A stretch of 64,000 nt of DNA from JAKFWF01 sp031429105 (GTDB lineage: Bacteria; Pseudomonadota; Alphaproteobacteria; Rhizobiales; Hyphomicrobiaceae), in contig JANOYV010000066.1 in assembly GCA_031429105.1 (NCBI GenBank), positions 1 to 64,000 of the forward strand, in the 5' to 3' direction. Every line of letters starts with the position of its first letter. The first letter of the stretch is position 1. Shown piece after piece: positions 1-9,187 of the stretch. A program made the translations under genes and the position numbers. The notes under the pieces are model-generated. The model ran no database searches and was not told the origin of the DNA. It saw nothing but the letters and a program-made list of their open reading frames with translations.

Positions 1-68
1 CTTGACGAAAATCTCCTCAATCGCTGTGAGTACGGGAAAAATTCACCAAAAAGATAGTTCCACCACCC
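1..68 (-). other. Window edge downstream of trpB; next operon gene (expected trpA) lies outside
   Basis: These 68 bases follow the trpB stop on the minus strand. Read on that strand they contain a GAGGAG motif (positions 18 to 13), which would suit a ribosome binding site for a gene starting just beyond the left edge. In this gene order the next gene is usually trpA, but no coding sequence of it is visible here, so that identity is only an inference. Confidence 0.4.
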
Positions 69-1325
69 TCAAATCTTCATCCCCAAATGCTCGGCCACCG
101 CGAAGATGTCCTTATCGCCGCGGCCGCAGAGGTTCATCACCAGCAGGTCGTTGTCGGGTAAGGTCGGTGCGAGCTTGCCGACGTAGGCCAGCGCATGCGC
201 TGGTTCGAGTGCTGGAATAATGCCCTCGAGCTTGGCGCACAATTGGAACGCCTCAAGCGCTTCCTTGTCGGTCGCTGACACGTAGGTCACCCGGCCGGTA
301 TCATGCAGCCAGGAGTGCTCCGGCCCGACGCCTGGATAATCGAGGCCAGCCGAAATCGAATGACCTTCCAGGATCTGCCCATCGCTATCCTGCAGTAGAT
401 ACGTGCGGTTGCCATGCAGCACGCCGGGGCGGCCACCGTTCATGGAGGCTGCGTGCCCGTTCTCGATGTTGACGCCGTGGCCGCCAGCTTCAACGCCGTA
501 GATCTTCACGTCCTTGTCGTCGAGGAACGGATGGAACAGGCCAATGGCGTTTGAGCCACCACCGATGCAGGCGACGAGCGTGTCGGGCAGGCGGCCCTCC
601 ATCTCCATCATCTGTCCGCGCAATTCCGTGCCGATGATCGACTGGAAATCGCGCACCATTGCCGGGTATGGGTGGGGACCTGCCGCCGTGCCGATGATGT
701 AGTAGGTGTCCTTTACGTTGGTGACCCAGTCGCGCAGGGCCTCGTTCATGGCATCCTTGAGCGTGCCCGCACCCGACGTTACGGCGTTGATCTTGGCGCC
801 GAGCATGTGCATGCGGAACACGTTCGGTTTCTGCCGCTCGACGTCGGTCGCGCCCATATAGATTTCGCACGGCAGATTGAACTTCGCGCATACGGTTGCG
901 ACCGCGACGCCGTGTTGGCCCGCACCCGTCTCAGCGATGATGCGCGTCTTGCCCATCCGCATCGCGAGCAGGATTTGGCCTAGGCAGTTGTTGATCTTGT
1001 GGCTGCCGGTGTGATTCAGCTCGTCGCGCTTGAAGTAAATTTTCGCGCCGTGGCCCTTCTTGGCACCCTTGCGCAGGTGCTCGGTCATCCGCTCAGCGAA
1101 ATACAGCGGGCTGGGGCGGCCGGCATAGTGCACGTTGAGATGGTGCAACTCGGCCTGGAATGCGGGATCGTTCTTTGCCCGTGTGTAATGCCCCTCCAGA
1201 TCGAGGATCAGCGGCATCAGCGTTTCGGCAACGAAGCGTCCGCCGAAAATGCCGAAGAAGCCGCGCTCGTCGGGGCCGGTCATGTAGCTGTTGAGGTTGG
1301 GCGTGCGCGTTTCGGTGGTCGACAT
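69..1325 (-). CDS. trpB: Tryptophan synthase beta chain
   Basis: TrpB condenses indole with L-serine to give L-tryptophan, using pyridoxal phosphate, in a complex with the alpha chain in the cytoplasm. The protein is 418 residues, normal for an alphaproteobacterial TrpB. The cofactor lysine sits in HTGSHKINN (K110), and the phosphate-binding glycine loop GGGSNA is at 255-260. The catalytic region ETGAGQHG (132-139) is intact. It lies 29 bases after trpF on the same strand, as expected for a trpFBA operon. Nothing is missing or unusual. Identification rests on the conserved motifs and length and is very secure. Confidence 0.98.
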   Translation of the reverse strand: MSTTETRTPNLNSYMTGPDERGFFGIFGGRFVAETLMPLILDLEGHYTRAKNDPAFQAELHHLNVHYAGRPSPLYFAERMTEHLRKGAKKGHGAKIYFKRDELNHTGSHKINNCLGQILLAMRMGKTRIIAETGAGQHGVAVATVCAKFNLPCEIYMGATDVERQKPNVFRMHMLGAKINAVTSGAGTLKDAMNEALRDWVTNVKDTYYIIGTAAGPHPYPAMVRDFQSIIGTELRGQMMEMEGRLPDTLVACIGGGSNAIGLFHPFLDDKDVKIYGVEAGGHGVNIENGHAASMNGGRPGVLHGNRTYLLQDSDGQILEGHSISAGLDYPGVGPEHSWLHDTGRVTYVSATDKEALEAFQLCAKLEGIIPALEPAHALAYVGKLAPTLPDNDLLVMNLCGRGDKDIFAVAEHLGMKI

Positions 1326-1354
1326 GGGGATCAGCTTTCGATCGGTCTTGGGGA

Positions 1355-1996
1355 CTAGGCGGCTTTGGCATTGGCAATAAAGGCGCGGATCAGGTCGGCA
1401 TCTTTTTCACCCGATTGGCTTTCGACACCGGATGATACATCGACCCTGGTCGCACCGGTCCTGCGGATGGCATCGGCTACGTTTGTCGCAGTCAAACCTC
1501 CCGATAACATATAGGATACTTTGTCCTTTACGTCATCGAGGGTGCGCCAATCGAACACCAGCCCGTTGCCGCCCGGCAAGATGGCGTCTTTCGGTGCCTT
1601 GGCATCAAACAGAATGAGATCGGCGATGCCAAGGTAGGGAAGGGCCAGCGCCGCATCCGCTGCGGTTTCAACCTTTATCGCCTTCATGATCACAGCACCG
1701 GTGCGGCGCTTGATCTCGGTCACGCGCTCGGGCGTCTCCGAACCGTGCAACTGTAGGATGTCGGGCGCGATATAGGGCATGATGCGGTCGACCATGCCGT
1801 CGCCGGGATCGACCAGTAGGACGACAACCTTGGCGCGGTCACTTGCCATGTCGGCCAGTTCCGCTGCAGTCTCGAACGATACATGGCGCGGGCTCTTCTC
1901 AAAGAACACGAGGCCGACATAGTCCGCCCGGGCGTCGAGTGCCGCCTGCATCATGGCTGGTGTCTTCAACCCGCAGATTTTGACTTCGATGGCCAT
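1355..1996 (-). CDS. trpF: Phosphoribosylanthranilate isomerase
   Basis: TrpF carries out the Amadori rearrangement of N-(5-phosphoribosyl)anthranilate in tryptophan synthesis. From the ATG at 1996 the protein is 213 residues. It begins with the family N-terminus VKICGL containing catalytic Cys8, and the catalytic acid is Asp131 in LFDAKAP. The C-terminal phosphate-binding turns (LSGGL and VDVSSGVE) are present. The frame stays open for 89 more codons upstream, but that extension has no family similarity, so the ATG at 1996 was chosen. It is the first gene of the trpF-trpB pair. Confidence 0.97.
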   Translation of the reverse strand: MAIEVKICGLKTPAMMQAALDARADYVGLVFFEKSPRHVSFETAAELADMASDRAKVVVLLVDPGDGMVDRIMPYIAPDILQLHGSETPERVTEIKRRTGAVIMKAIKVETAADAALALPYLGIADLILFDAKAPKDAILPGGNGLVFDWRTLDDVKDKVSYMLSGGLTATNVADAIRRTGATRVDVSSGVESQSGEKDADLIRAFIANAKAA

Positions 1997-2063
1997 GAGT
2001 ACCCTTACGTGCGCAACCGTGCCGTGGTTTTGCCCATTCGTCGGCACAAGATCAATCCCGCGC

Positions 2064-2729
2064 CTATAATCCGAGCCGATCCAGCTCGTCTGGCCCACGA
2101 CCCGGTCGCGACTTATAGGGCGGCAGCGACCATCGATAGGTGATGGCGAGTGCTCGCACAGTAAAACACACGGTAAATCCGACAACAGTTGCGACAAACT
2201 TGTCAGCGACGAGCATCGTCGAACCAACATAGGCCGCAGCGCCAAGCAGGGCCGCTGTGACATATATTTCCTTGCGCAAGACCAGCGGGCTTTCGGCGCC
2301 GAGGATATCGCGGATAATGCCGCCGAAGGTCGCCGTGATCACGCCCATGACAATGGCGACAATCGGGCCCGCACCAGCCTCCAGGCCACGCTCGGCACCG
2401 AGTGCTGCCACCAGTGACAGGCCGACGCAGTCGAGCCAAACGAGCACCCGGTAACGCGATGTCGGAATGTGCGCAGTGAAAAACACAACGACAGATGCAG
2501 CAACGCAGATCAGGATGTAGATCGGCTCGGTTACCCAAAAGACCGGCGTCTGGCCTAACAGTACGTCACGGATGCTGCCACCGCCGACCCCGGTCACGGT
2601 GCCAAGAAGTGAGAACCCAAAGACGTCCATCTCCTTGCGCGAGGCGACAAGCGCGCCCGTTACCGCGAAGACGACGACTGAAAATAGATCGAGTGCCGAG
2701 ACGACACTGGCAAAGGTTTCAGGGCTCAC
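2064..2729 (-). CDS. TRIC-type (YadS/UPF0126) membrane protein, putative cation channel
   Basis: This 221-residue protein is almost entirely hydrophobic, with about seven membrane segments. It shows the internal repeat of the bacterial trimeric intracellular cation channel family: the first copy has GALVASRKEMDVFG followed by TGVGGGSIRDVLLG, and the second has ATFGGIIRDIL. Homologues conduct K+ and other monovalent cations as trimers in the inner membrane, but the physiological role in bacteria is poorly defined. The start is GTG at 2729 with AAGG about nine bases upstream. It lies 67 bases upstream of trpF on the same strand and may be read through into it. Confidence 0.88.
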   Translation of the reverse strand: MSPETFASVVSALDLFSVVVFAVTGALVASRKEMDVFGFSLLGTVTGVGGGSIRDVLLGQTPVFWVTEPIYILICVAASVVVFFTAHIPTSRYRVLVWLDCVGLSLVAALGAERGLEAGAGPIVAIVMGVITATFGGIIRDILGAESPLVLRKEIYVTAALLGAAAYVGSTMLVADKFVATVVGFTVCFTVRALAITYRWSLPPYKSRPGRGPDELDRLGL

Positions 2730-2792
2730 ACGTTCAGGCCTTCGCGTTAACCCGCAACCGAAGCTGCATCATAGGGTGGGTTGGTGTTGGCG

Positions 2793-3167
2793 CTAGCGCA
2801 GCCGCGCCGTCGTACCACCAGCCACAGCCAATTGCTTGCGTGGTTGGTTTGCGGCGGCCGCAGCCTCGCGTTCGCGCGTCAGGCGCTCGGCCTCTTCCTT
2901 CCAACGCTTGGTGTTGCGCATGTAGTGGGCGGCCGCCGTGCGATGCTTGGATTGGCCCATCCAAGTGGCGAACCCGCCCAGCATCACGCCCACGATCAGC
3001 ATCGCGAAGAGGTAGGCGTAGAACGGCAGGTTGGTCGAGATCGCTGGGTTTTCGGCGTTGAACGGATCGAGTACCAGCTGCACCGTATGCCGGTTGGCAA
3101 TCGCCAAGGTCACGAGGAAGATCGCTGCAAAAAGACCGCTGATCAGTCCGATGATACGGCCAAACAC
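2793..3167 (-). CDS. LapA-domain (DUF1049) inner membrane protein
   Basis: This small protein has two membrane segments (about residues 5-25 and 45-65 from the GTG at 3167) followed by a charged helical tail rich in Arg, Glu and Lys (about 70-110). The pattern, including IANRHTVQLVLDPF between the two helices, is that of LapA-family proteins, which in Escherichia coli work with LapB in controlling lipopolysaccharide synthesis. The GTG at 3167 is preferred because GAGGAG lies eight bases before it; a GTG three codons upstream (3176) is possible but badly spaced. It lies between ihfB and the TRIC gene, a neighbourhood often seen in alphaproteobacteria. Confidence 0.82.
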   Translation of the reverse strand: MFGRIIGLISGLFAAIFLVTLAIANRHTVQLVLDPFNAENPAISTNLPFYAYLFAMLIVGVMLGGFATWMGQSKHRTAAAHYMRNTKRWKEEAERLTREREAAAAANQPRKQLAVAGGTTARLR

Positions 3168-3215
3168 TGGGAGCACTCCTCGATCTTCTAAACCATTGCA
3201 CGACTGGTGATGTCG

Positions 3216-3503
3216 TTAGCTAGCGTCGGTATTCAAACGTTCGCGCAGTTCCTTGCCGGTCTTAAAGAACGGCACGAATTTCTCGTCAACCGGGACCGAC
3301 GCACCGGTGCGCGGATTGCGCCCGACCCGTGGCGCGCGATGCTTCACGGTGAACGCGCCGAAGCCGCGCAATTCGACCCGATCACCGCGCGCCAGTGCTT
3401 CGATGATTTCATCGAAGATCACATTCACGATGCGTTCGACGTCGCGGTGGAACAGGTGCGGATTTGTGGCGGCAATCTTTTGAATAAGTTCAGACTTGAT
3501 CAC
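3216..3503 (-). CDS. ihfB: Integration host factor subunit beta
   Basis: IHF beta pairs with IHF alpha to bend DNA at specific sites in replication, recombination and transcription. From the GTG at 3503 the protein is 95 residues and begins IKSELIQKIA, as in the family. The DNA-binding arm GRNPRTG is present, as is the C-terminal FKTGKELRERLN. A longer frame from a TTG at 3548 adds 15 residues unlike the family and is rejected. GGAG lies about a dozen bases upstream of the GTG. It follows sppA by 77 bases on the same strand. Confidence 0.95.
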   Translation of the reverse strand: MIKSELIQKIAATNPHLFHRDVERIVNVIFDEIIEALARGDRVELRGFGAFTVKHRAPRVGRNPRTGASVPVDEKFVPFFKTGKELRERLNTDAS

Positions 3504-3580
3504 GGCTGGGAACGCTCCGATTAAATACTCGCTCCGTCTAAAGCTCAATCTGGCTTAAACGGCAAGGGCCTTGTAATCCT

Positions 3581-4549
3581 TTAATTTTTCCCAGGGTGCC
3601 AAACGGAAACCATACCGTCAAGGCCGACCTGCCCAAGATTTGGATCTTGCGCGATGCGGGTGCCTAATTCACCGAACATTCGACCAGCAATCCAACCAAA
3701 GATGCTTGCGTCAGCGCCGCCCAGTGGCCATTCCGACGGGCGCTTGGGTTTCCAATCGACGATTTTCAGATCCTTAGGCACGCTGCGCTTGTCCTGCAGA
3801 TAGCGTACCGCTTCGGCTTCGCCGCCGATTTCATCGACGAGCTTGAGCGTCTGCGCCTCGCGGCCGGAAAACACGCGACCCTGCTCGAGGCCCGGAATCT
3901 CGGCGGTTTTGACATTGCGGCGCGTGGTCACAAGGCTGAGAAACCAGCGCTGACTTTCCATGATCATATCGCGGGCCACTTGCTTGCTCGGCTCATCGGC
4001 TGGCTGGAAGGGCGAAGGCGAGGCCTTCAAAGGGCCACTCTTGATTTCATTCATTTTGACGCCGAGCTTCGCGAGCAACTCGGAGACTTCCGGCCATTGC
4101 ATGATAACGCCGACAGAGCCGGTAATCGTGTTGCCGCGCGCAACGATATGGTCGGTGCCTAAGCCTACGATATAGCCGGCCGACGCAGCCAACGTGCCGA
4201 ATTGCGCAACGATAGGCTTTTTCTCGGAAATCTTGCGCAAGCCTTCGAACAGGGCTTCGCCACCCGTGGTTGTGCCGCCGGGGCTGTTAACGAACAGGAT
4301 TACACCTTCGACGTGCTTGGCCTCGGCAATGTCACGCAGCATTTTGAGCTGGGCGCGGTCCTCGGTGATCATGCCCTCGATTGCAATGCGGGCGATCTGC
4401 TGGGGTTGGCCGAAACCGACCTTGCCATCGCGCATCGACACCATCACGCCAAGCGCAATCACGCCAGCAATCACCGCGAGCGACCGCCATAGCGACAAGT
4501 GGCGCCGCATACGGCGGCGATCAAGAACGGTCTCGGTTTCAAGCGACAT
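3581..4549 (-). CDS. sppA: Signal peptide peptidase SppA, short (36 kDa-type) form
   Basis: SppA is an inner membrane serine protease that degrades cleaved signal peptides. From the ATG at 4549, preceded by AGGACACCT, the protein is 322 residues. It has one N-terminal membrane anchor (about residues 21-38) and a single S49 catalytic domain. The Ser-Lys dyad can be placed at S123 (TLAASAGY) and K175 (SGPLKASPSPFQP). The oxyanion-loop motif VNSPGGTTTGG is at about 88-97. An extension of 23 codons upstream is rejected for lack of family similarity. It lies between an orphan binding protein and ihfB, the usual rpsA-sppA-ihfB order with extra genes inserted. Confidence 0.95.
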   Translation of the reverse strand: MSLETETVLDRRRMRRHLSLWRSLAVIAGVIALGVMVSMRDGKVGFGQPQQIARIAIEGMITEDRAQLKMLRDIAEAKHVEGVILFVNSPGGTTTGGEALFEGLRKISEKKPIVAQFGTLAASAGYIVGLGTDHIVARGNTITGSVGVIMQWPEVSELLAKLGVKMNEIKSGPLKASPSPFQPADEPSKQVARDMIMESQRWFLSLVTTRRNVKTAEIPGLEQGRVFSGREAQTLKLVDEIGGEAEAVRYLQDKRSVPKDLKIVDWKPKRPSEWPLGGADASIFGWIAGRMFGELGTRIAQDPNLGQVGLDGMVSVWHPGKN

Positions 4550-4708
4550 GAGGTGTCCTGCTGTGGCGACGGCGGGTCTACCGTCTGTTGGCCTGGACCC
4601 TAAGCCGTTGGCGCGCAACCTTCAATCGGCAACGCGCCGCAGGATGAAAACGGCACGAGTGCAATAGGACCATTGCGCTGCAGCTGGTGCGGGCATTCGC
4701 CGTGCAAC

Positions 4709-5689
4709 TCACTCGATCACCTCATCGGCCTGCGCCAATAAGGCGAAGGGGATGGTGAGGTCGAGTGATTTGGCGGTCTTCTGATTGATGGCCGTTTCGA
4801 ACACCGCTGGCTGCTCGATGGCGATATCGCCGGGTGCGGCGCCACCGAAGATCATGGCGATCTGGGCGGCCAGCCGCTTGCGCAGCGCCGTGCGGCTCGG
4901 ACCGTAACCGATCAGACAGCCCCCATGTGCCATTTCCGCCCATTCGCACACCGTCGGCAGCCTAGCCTCGAGCGCGAGGGCCGCGAGTTGTCGACCATCC
5001 CGGAACAACTCCGGAGCTGCGCCGATGACCAGGGCCTCAACCCCCGCCGCGCGCATCGCGGCGAACGCGGCGGGATAATCGGCCGGCGCTGCGACTGAGA
5101 AAACAAGCAGCTCGACACCAAGTTTTGACGCCGCTTTCTGCATCGCAGGTTCAGTAATCGTCCTATTTCCCACCGAGACGAGCGCCGCCACACGGCGCCG
5201 ACCGGGCACCGCTTCATGCAGAATTGACAACCGCTTGGCCTCGAGTTCGCTGACCAGGATCACGACCCCTGTGACGTTGCCTCCCGGCCGCGCGTAGCTT
5301 TGCGCGAGGCCGAGTTGCACAGGATCAGCCCCGAAGGCCACGATTGGAACGGTGCGGGTCGCCGCACTGGCGGCCATCACCGGGCCAGGGCCAACGGCCA
5401 TGACCGCGTCCGGTTGGGCGGCCAGTAGCTCGCGCATCAAGCCCGGCAGTGCTTCCTGCCCGCCGATGCGTGAGTCGAACCCGAAGTTGCGGCCTTCGAC
5501 GAAGCCGAGCTTGGCAAGCTCCGTCAGGGTTGTTTCGCGCGTAGAGGTCACGGAGGTCGCCGAATTGGCGAGGTGCGCGAGCCGGTAGACCCGGCCAGGG
5601 CTCTGCGCGAGCAGCGGACTTGTTCCTGCGACCAGCAGCGAAGTGGCCGCCGTAAAGCTAACACCCGATATGAATTCGCGCCGTCGCAT
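4709..5689 (-). CDS. ABC transporter substrate-binding protein, TrpX-like (PF04392 type)
   Basis: This 326-residue protein starts with a twin-arginine-like leader (RRREFISG, then a hydrophobic stretch and LLAQS cleavage region), so it is predicted to be periplasmic. The mature part follows the pattern of the large ABC substrate-binding family that includes TrpX: a Rossmann-like lobe with DAVMAVGPGPVMAA and PIVAFGADPVQLG, then GGNVTGV. Members bind varied ligands, and the substrate here cannot be read from sequence. No permease or ATPase lies next to it, so it is an orphan component between sppA and the M24 peptidase. Confidence 0.85.
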   Translation of the reverse strand: MRRREFISGVSFTAATSLLVAGTSPLLAQSPGRVYRLAHLANSATSVTSTRETTLTELAKLGFVEGRNFGFDSRIGGQEALPGLMRELLAAQPDAVMAVGPGPVMAASAATRTVPIVAFGADPVQLGLAQSYARPGGNVTGVVILVSELEAKRLSILHEAVPGRRRVAALVSVGNRTITEPAMQKAASKLGVELLVFSVAAPADYPAAFAAMRAAGVEALVIGAAPELFRDGRQLAALALEARLPTVCEWAEMAHGGCLIGYGPSRTALRKRLAAQIAMIFGGAAPGDIAIEQPAVFETAINQKTAKSLDLTIPFALLAQADEVIE

Positions 5690-5814
5690 TGCCTGCCTCG
5701 TCGCCGGATTGCTGGGGTTGATTTAACGCTGCGACGTATCACAAGGCGGGTCAAGTGCGCAGCGAAACGATGATGACCGGCGTATTGGCGGGAGCGGCGT
5801 TGACTAGCCGTTAT

Positions 5815-7032
5815 TCACACCTCATAGCCAAAGGGATCGTCGATTGAATGGACGGGCTCGGTGAACCAGCGTGGCCCCTGCTCGGTCATATGCACGTGGT
5901 CTTCAAGGCGAACGCCGAACTCGCCGTAGACGCAAATCATCGGCTCAATTGAGAAGGTCATGCCGGGGGTGAGCTTGGTCTTGTCACCCTGCACGATGTA
6001 GGGCGTTTCGTGCACATCCATGCCGATGCCGTGGCCGGTGCGATGCGGCAGGCCTGGCGTTGCATAGCCAGGACCAAAGCCTGCAAGTTCGATCACACGC
6101 CTTGCCGCGCGATCAACCGCCTCGCATGCAGCTCCTAACTTGGCGGCATCGAATGCTGCCATTTGGGCTGCCTTCTCCAGGTTCCAGATCTGGCGTTGGC
6201 GATCCGTTGGTTCACCAAACACATAGGTGCGTGTGATGTCGGACAGATAACCGTCGACCGGCGCGCCGACATCGACCAGCACCATGTCACCGGGCACAAG
6301 CGTTTGTGGATACGGCACGCCATGTGGATAGGCCGTTGCCTGTCCAAACAGCACGATATTGAAGGGCAGCGGCCCCTCTGCTCCAAGCTTGATGTGGGCT
6401 GCTGCAATGAACGCCTGCACTTCGGTTGTGGTGATGCCTTCGCGCAAGATGCGACCTGTGGCCCGCTGCACCTCCATCGTGATGTTTTTTGCCGTCTGCA
6501 TGAGCGCGATTTCGCGCGCGGTCTTCTGCGACCGACAGGCTGCAGTAATGCGGCTTGCATTCACATAGTCATAGGAATTGCTGGCCCGCCGCAGACCATC
6601 GAACGTCGCGAACGGCGTTGCCTCATCGATGCCGATGCGCCCCTGCGCAATACCCTTGGCGCGGAGCGTCTCGACGACCAAAGCGGTCGGATCTTCATGC
6701 TCGTCCCACGCCGCAATATCATTGCCGAGCGTCAGCATCGTGCGCAGCTTCTCGACTTCGAACGCCGGGCTCAAATACGTGATTTCGCCGCGGGCTGGCA
6801 GCAACGCGCCGTGCAGCCGCTCACTACGCCCGAGCCTTAGGCCGGTGAAGTAGGTCAAGCTCGTTGATACATCGAGCCAGATCGCATCGACGCCGGTTGA
6901 CTGCATCAGCGCTTGGGCGCGTGCGATGCGATGCAGGCGCTCATCGACGCTGATTGGCGGAGCATCGCCTCGCATCGATGTCATCTTCGCCAGTTCTTCC
7001 GCAGCCGTCGAGCCACCAATGCCGATTGTCAT
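5815..7032 (-). CDS. M24-family Xaa-Pro peptidase (aminopeptidase P / creatinase fold)
   Basis: The protein has an N-terminal creatinase-like domain and a C-terminal pita-bread metallopeptidase domain. The five metal ligands are all present in order: Asp in DVGAPVDG, Asp in LSDITRT, His in HRTGHGIGMD, Glu in SIEPMI and Glu in VRLEDHV. It should therefore be a two-metal peptidase acting on Xaa-Pro peptides or a related creatinase-type hydrolase. The ATG at 7032 has GAGGAA about nine bases upstream and gives 405 residues. A longer reading from 7119 would overlap the slyX stop and is not favoured. It has no obvious functional partner next to it. Confidence 0.9.
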   Translation of the reverse strand: MTIGIGGSTAAEELAKMTSMRGDAPPISVDERLHRIARAQALMQSTGVDAIWLDVSTSLTYFTGLRLGRSERLHGALLPARGEITYLSPAFEVEKLRTMLTLGNDIAAWDEHEDPTALVVETLRAKGIAQGRIGIDEATPFATFDGLRRASNSYDYVNASRITAACRSQKTAREIALMQTAKNITMEVQRATGRILREGITTTEVQAFIAAAHIKLGAEGPLPFNIVLFGQATAYPHGVPYPQTLVPGDMVLVDVGAPVDGYLSDITRTYVFGEPTDRQRQIWNLEKAAQMAAFDAAKLGAACEAVDRAARRVIELAGFGPGYATPGLPHRTGHGIGMDVHETPYIVQGDKTKLTPGMTFSIEPMICVYGEFGVRLEDHVHMTEQGPRWFTEPVHSIDDPFGYEV

Positions 7033-7115
7033 GTTTGCGGTTCCTCGTTTGCTGATGGGGGAAGTTTGCATGTGGGGCGGGTCCGGTCGATTGCCAAAAG
7101 AGCCTGTCAACTCCT

Positions 7116-7352
7116 TCAATAATGCGGTGGTGGAACGTCGTCCTGTGGATCGCGGCCGACGTTGTCCTGGGCTTCGCGCAGGAACTTTTTCAGGCCCTCG
7201 ATCTGCGCCTGAAGCTGCTCGATCTTGGTCCAGTGCATTACGATTGCCTTGTTGAGTTCCTCGACCACCTCGTCCTGATAGGTGATCTTCATCTCCAGGT
7301 TATCGGTCCGGGCGATCAGTTCTCGCAACGTCGTTTCTGTATCGTGTGCCAT
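7116..7352 (-). CDS. slyX: SlyX-family coiled-coil protein
   Basis: The protein is 78 residues from the ATG at 7352, which has AAGGAA eight bases upstream. It is one amphipathic coiled coil with the family pattern (TDNLEMKITYQDEVVEELN, then a second heptad run) and ends in DVPPPHY, close to the typical SlyX C-terminus with its proline-histidine run. SlyX was named in Escherichia coli near slyD and its role is unknown. It sits between rpsA and the M24 peptidase on the same strand. Confidence 0.9.
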   Translation of the reverse strand: MAHDTETTLRELIARTDNLEMKITYQDEVVEELNKAIVMHWTKIEQLQAQIEGLKKFLREAQDNVGRDPQDDVPPPHY

Positions 7353-7386
7353 CAGGTTCCTTTTTTTCGGCGTTACCCGCGATACA

Positions 7387-7420
7387 CAAACGGCGCAACT
7401 CTTACGAGCTGCGCCGTTTG
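7387..7420 (-). terminator. Strong hairpin downstream of rpsA
   Basis: An 11-base perfect inverted repeat (CAAACGGCGCA and TGCGCCGTTTG) with a 12-base loop lies about 50 bases after the rpsA stop. There is no T-run after it, so it may be a Rho-dependent pause or an mRNA 3-prime stabiliser rather than a full intrinsic terminator. It separates rpsA from slyX. Confidence 0.6.
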
Positions 7421-7468
7421 ATGTTTGGACGATGTCAGACCCTGCGGGCCTGACATCCATGCGAGAGC

Positions 7469-9187
7469 TTAGGTATCGCTGCCTTCGCGCTTCTTGATGG
7501 CGGCCTTGAAGATGTCGCCGAGTGAAGCACCCGAATCCGACGAACCGTATTGGGCCACGGCCTGCTTCTCTTCGGCAACTTCAAGCTGCTTGATCGAGAC
7601 GGCAATGCGGCGTGCCGCACGGTCGACGCTGAGCACTGAAGCATCGACCTTGTCGCCGATGTTGAAGCGCTCTGGACGCTGCTCTGAGCGCTCGCGCGAC
7701 AGATCGGCACGACGGATGAAGGCTGTCAGCTCGCTGTCTGCGACCTTCACTTCGATGCCGTTCTCTTCGACCTTGACGACCGAACAGGTAACTGCATCGC
7801 CCTTCTTGTACTTGCCGAGAGCGTCTGCCGGATCGCCGGACAACTGCTTGACGCCGAGCGAAATGCGCTCCTTCGAGCTATCGACGTCGAGCACAATTGC
7901 CTTGACGTTGTCGCCCTTCTTGAACTCCTTGATGAGTTCTTCGCCGGGCTTGTTCCAGTCGAGGTCCGACAGATGCACCATGCCGTCGACGCCACCGTCT
8001 AGGCCAATGAACAGGCCGAATTCGGTGATGTTACGGATTGGGCCTTCGACGATCGAACCCTTCGGGTGCGTCGTCAAGAAGCTATCCCATGGGTTGTCCT
8101 GCGTTTGCTTCAGGCCAAGCGAAATGCGGCGCTTGTTGCTGTCCACTTCGAGGATTTGCACATCGACCTGTTGGCTGGTCGAGACGATCTTGCCGGGGTG
8201 GATGTTCTTCTTGGTCCAGCTCATTTCCGAGACGTGGATCAAGCCTTCGACGCCGGGCTCAAGTTCAACGAACGCACCGTAGTCGGCAATGTTCGTGACA
8301 GTGCCTGAGAAGCGGCCCTGAACCGGATACTTGGCTTCGATGCCCGACCATGGATCGGACTGCAACTGCTTCATGCCGAGCGAGATACGCTGGGTTTCCG
8401 GATTGATGCGGATGATCTGCACCTTCACGGTATCGCCGACGTTGACGATCTCGGACGGATGATTGACGCGGCGCCAAGCCATGTCGGTGACGTGCAGCAG
8501 GCCGTCGATGCCGCCAAGGTCGATGAACGCACCGTAGTCGGTGATGTTCTTGACGAGGCCGTCGATGACCTGGCCGTCGGCCAAGCGGGCGACGATTTCC
8601 GTGCGCTGCTCGGCGCGGCTCTCTTCGAGGACCGAACGGCGTGACACGACGATGTTGCCGCGACGACGATCCATCTTGAGGATCTGGAACGGCTGCGGCT
8701 GATGCATCAGCGGGCCGATGTCGCGTACCGGGCGCACGTCAACCTGGGAGCCGGGGAGGAACGCCACGGCGCCGTCGAGGTCAACCGTGAAGCCGCCCTT
8801 GACCTTGTTGAAGATCACGCCGGTGACCTTTTCGCCAGCCGAGAACTGCTTCTCGAGGCGGGTCCAGCTTTCTTCGCGCTTCGCCTTGTCTCGGCTGAGG
8901 ACGGCTTCACCGAGCGCGTTCTCGATGCGCTCCAGGTAGACTTCGACTTCGTCGCCGACCTTGAGTTCGGAAGGCTGGCCGGGCAGGCCGAATTCCTTCA
9001 CGGCGACACGACCTTCCATCTTGAGGCCGACGTCAATGATCGCCATGTCTTTTTCGATACCGACGATCTTGCCGCGTACGACGCTGCCTTCAAAGGCATC
9101 GTCGGCGCCGAGCGTTTCGGTCAGCATGGCCGCGAAATCATCGCGGGTTGGGTTGTATTCTTTAGATGTGGGTTGAGCGGTTGCCAT
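7469..9187 (-). CDS. rpsA: 30S ribosomal protein S1
   Basis: S1 binds mRNA leaders on the small ribosomal subunit and is needed for initiation on most transcripts. The protein is 572 residues, with six S1 (OB-fold) repeats recognisable by their recurring pattern, such as ITDYGAFIDLGGIDGLLHVTD and related copies. The start ATG at 9187 has AGGAAC four to five bases upstream. The 226-base leader between it and cmk holds a small hairpin at 9215-9229 (GCGGGG, AAA loop, CCCCGC). S1 genes are often controlled by their own product through the leader, but no such element can be shown here. Confidence 0.98.
   Translation of the reverse strand: MATAQPTSKEYNPTRDDFAAMLTETLGADDAFEGSVVRGKIVGIEKDMAIIDVGLKMEGRVAVKEFGLPGQPSELKVGDEVEVYLERIENALGEAVLSRDKAKREESWTRLEKQFSAGEKVTGVIFNKVKGGFTVDLDGAVAFLPGSQVDVRPVRDIGPLMHQPQPFQILKMDRRRGNIVVSRRSVLEESRAEQRTEIVARLADGQVIDGLVKNITDYGAFIDLGGIDGLLHVTDMAWRRVNHPSEIVNVGDTVKVQIIRINPETQRISLGMKQLQSDPWSGIEAKYPVQGRFSGTVTNIADYGAFVELEPGVEGLIHVSEMSWTKKNIHPGKIVSTSQQVDVQILEVDSNKRRISLGLKQTQDNPWDSFLTTHPKGSIVEGPIRNITEFGLFIGLDGGVDGMVHLSDLDWNKPGEELIKEFKKGDNVKAIVLDVDSSKERISLGVKQLSGDPADALGKYKKGDAVTCSVVKVEENGIEVKVADSELTAFIRRADLSRERSEQRPERFNIGDKVDASVLSVDRAARRIAVSIKQLEVAEEKQAVAQYGSSDSGASLGDIFKAAIKKREGSDT

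Noticed and set aside
1997..2263. N-terminal extension of trpF by 89 codons
   Set aside because: The extension overlaps the TRIC gene and has no similarity to isomerases; the ATG at 1996 begins the known N-terminus.
3504..3548. Longer ihfB from a TTG start
   Set aside because: IHF beta proteins begin at IKSELI; the 15 extra residues are not family-like.
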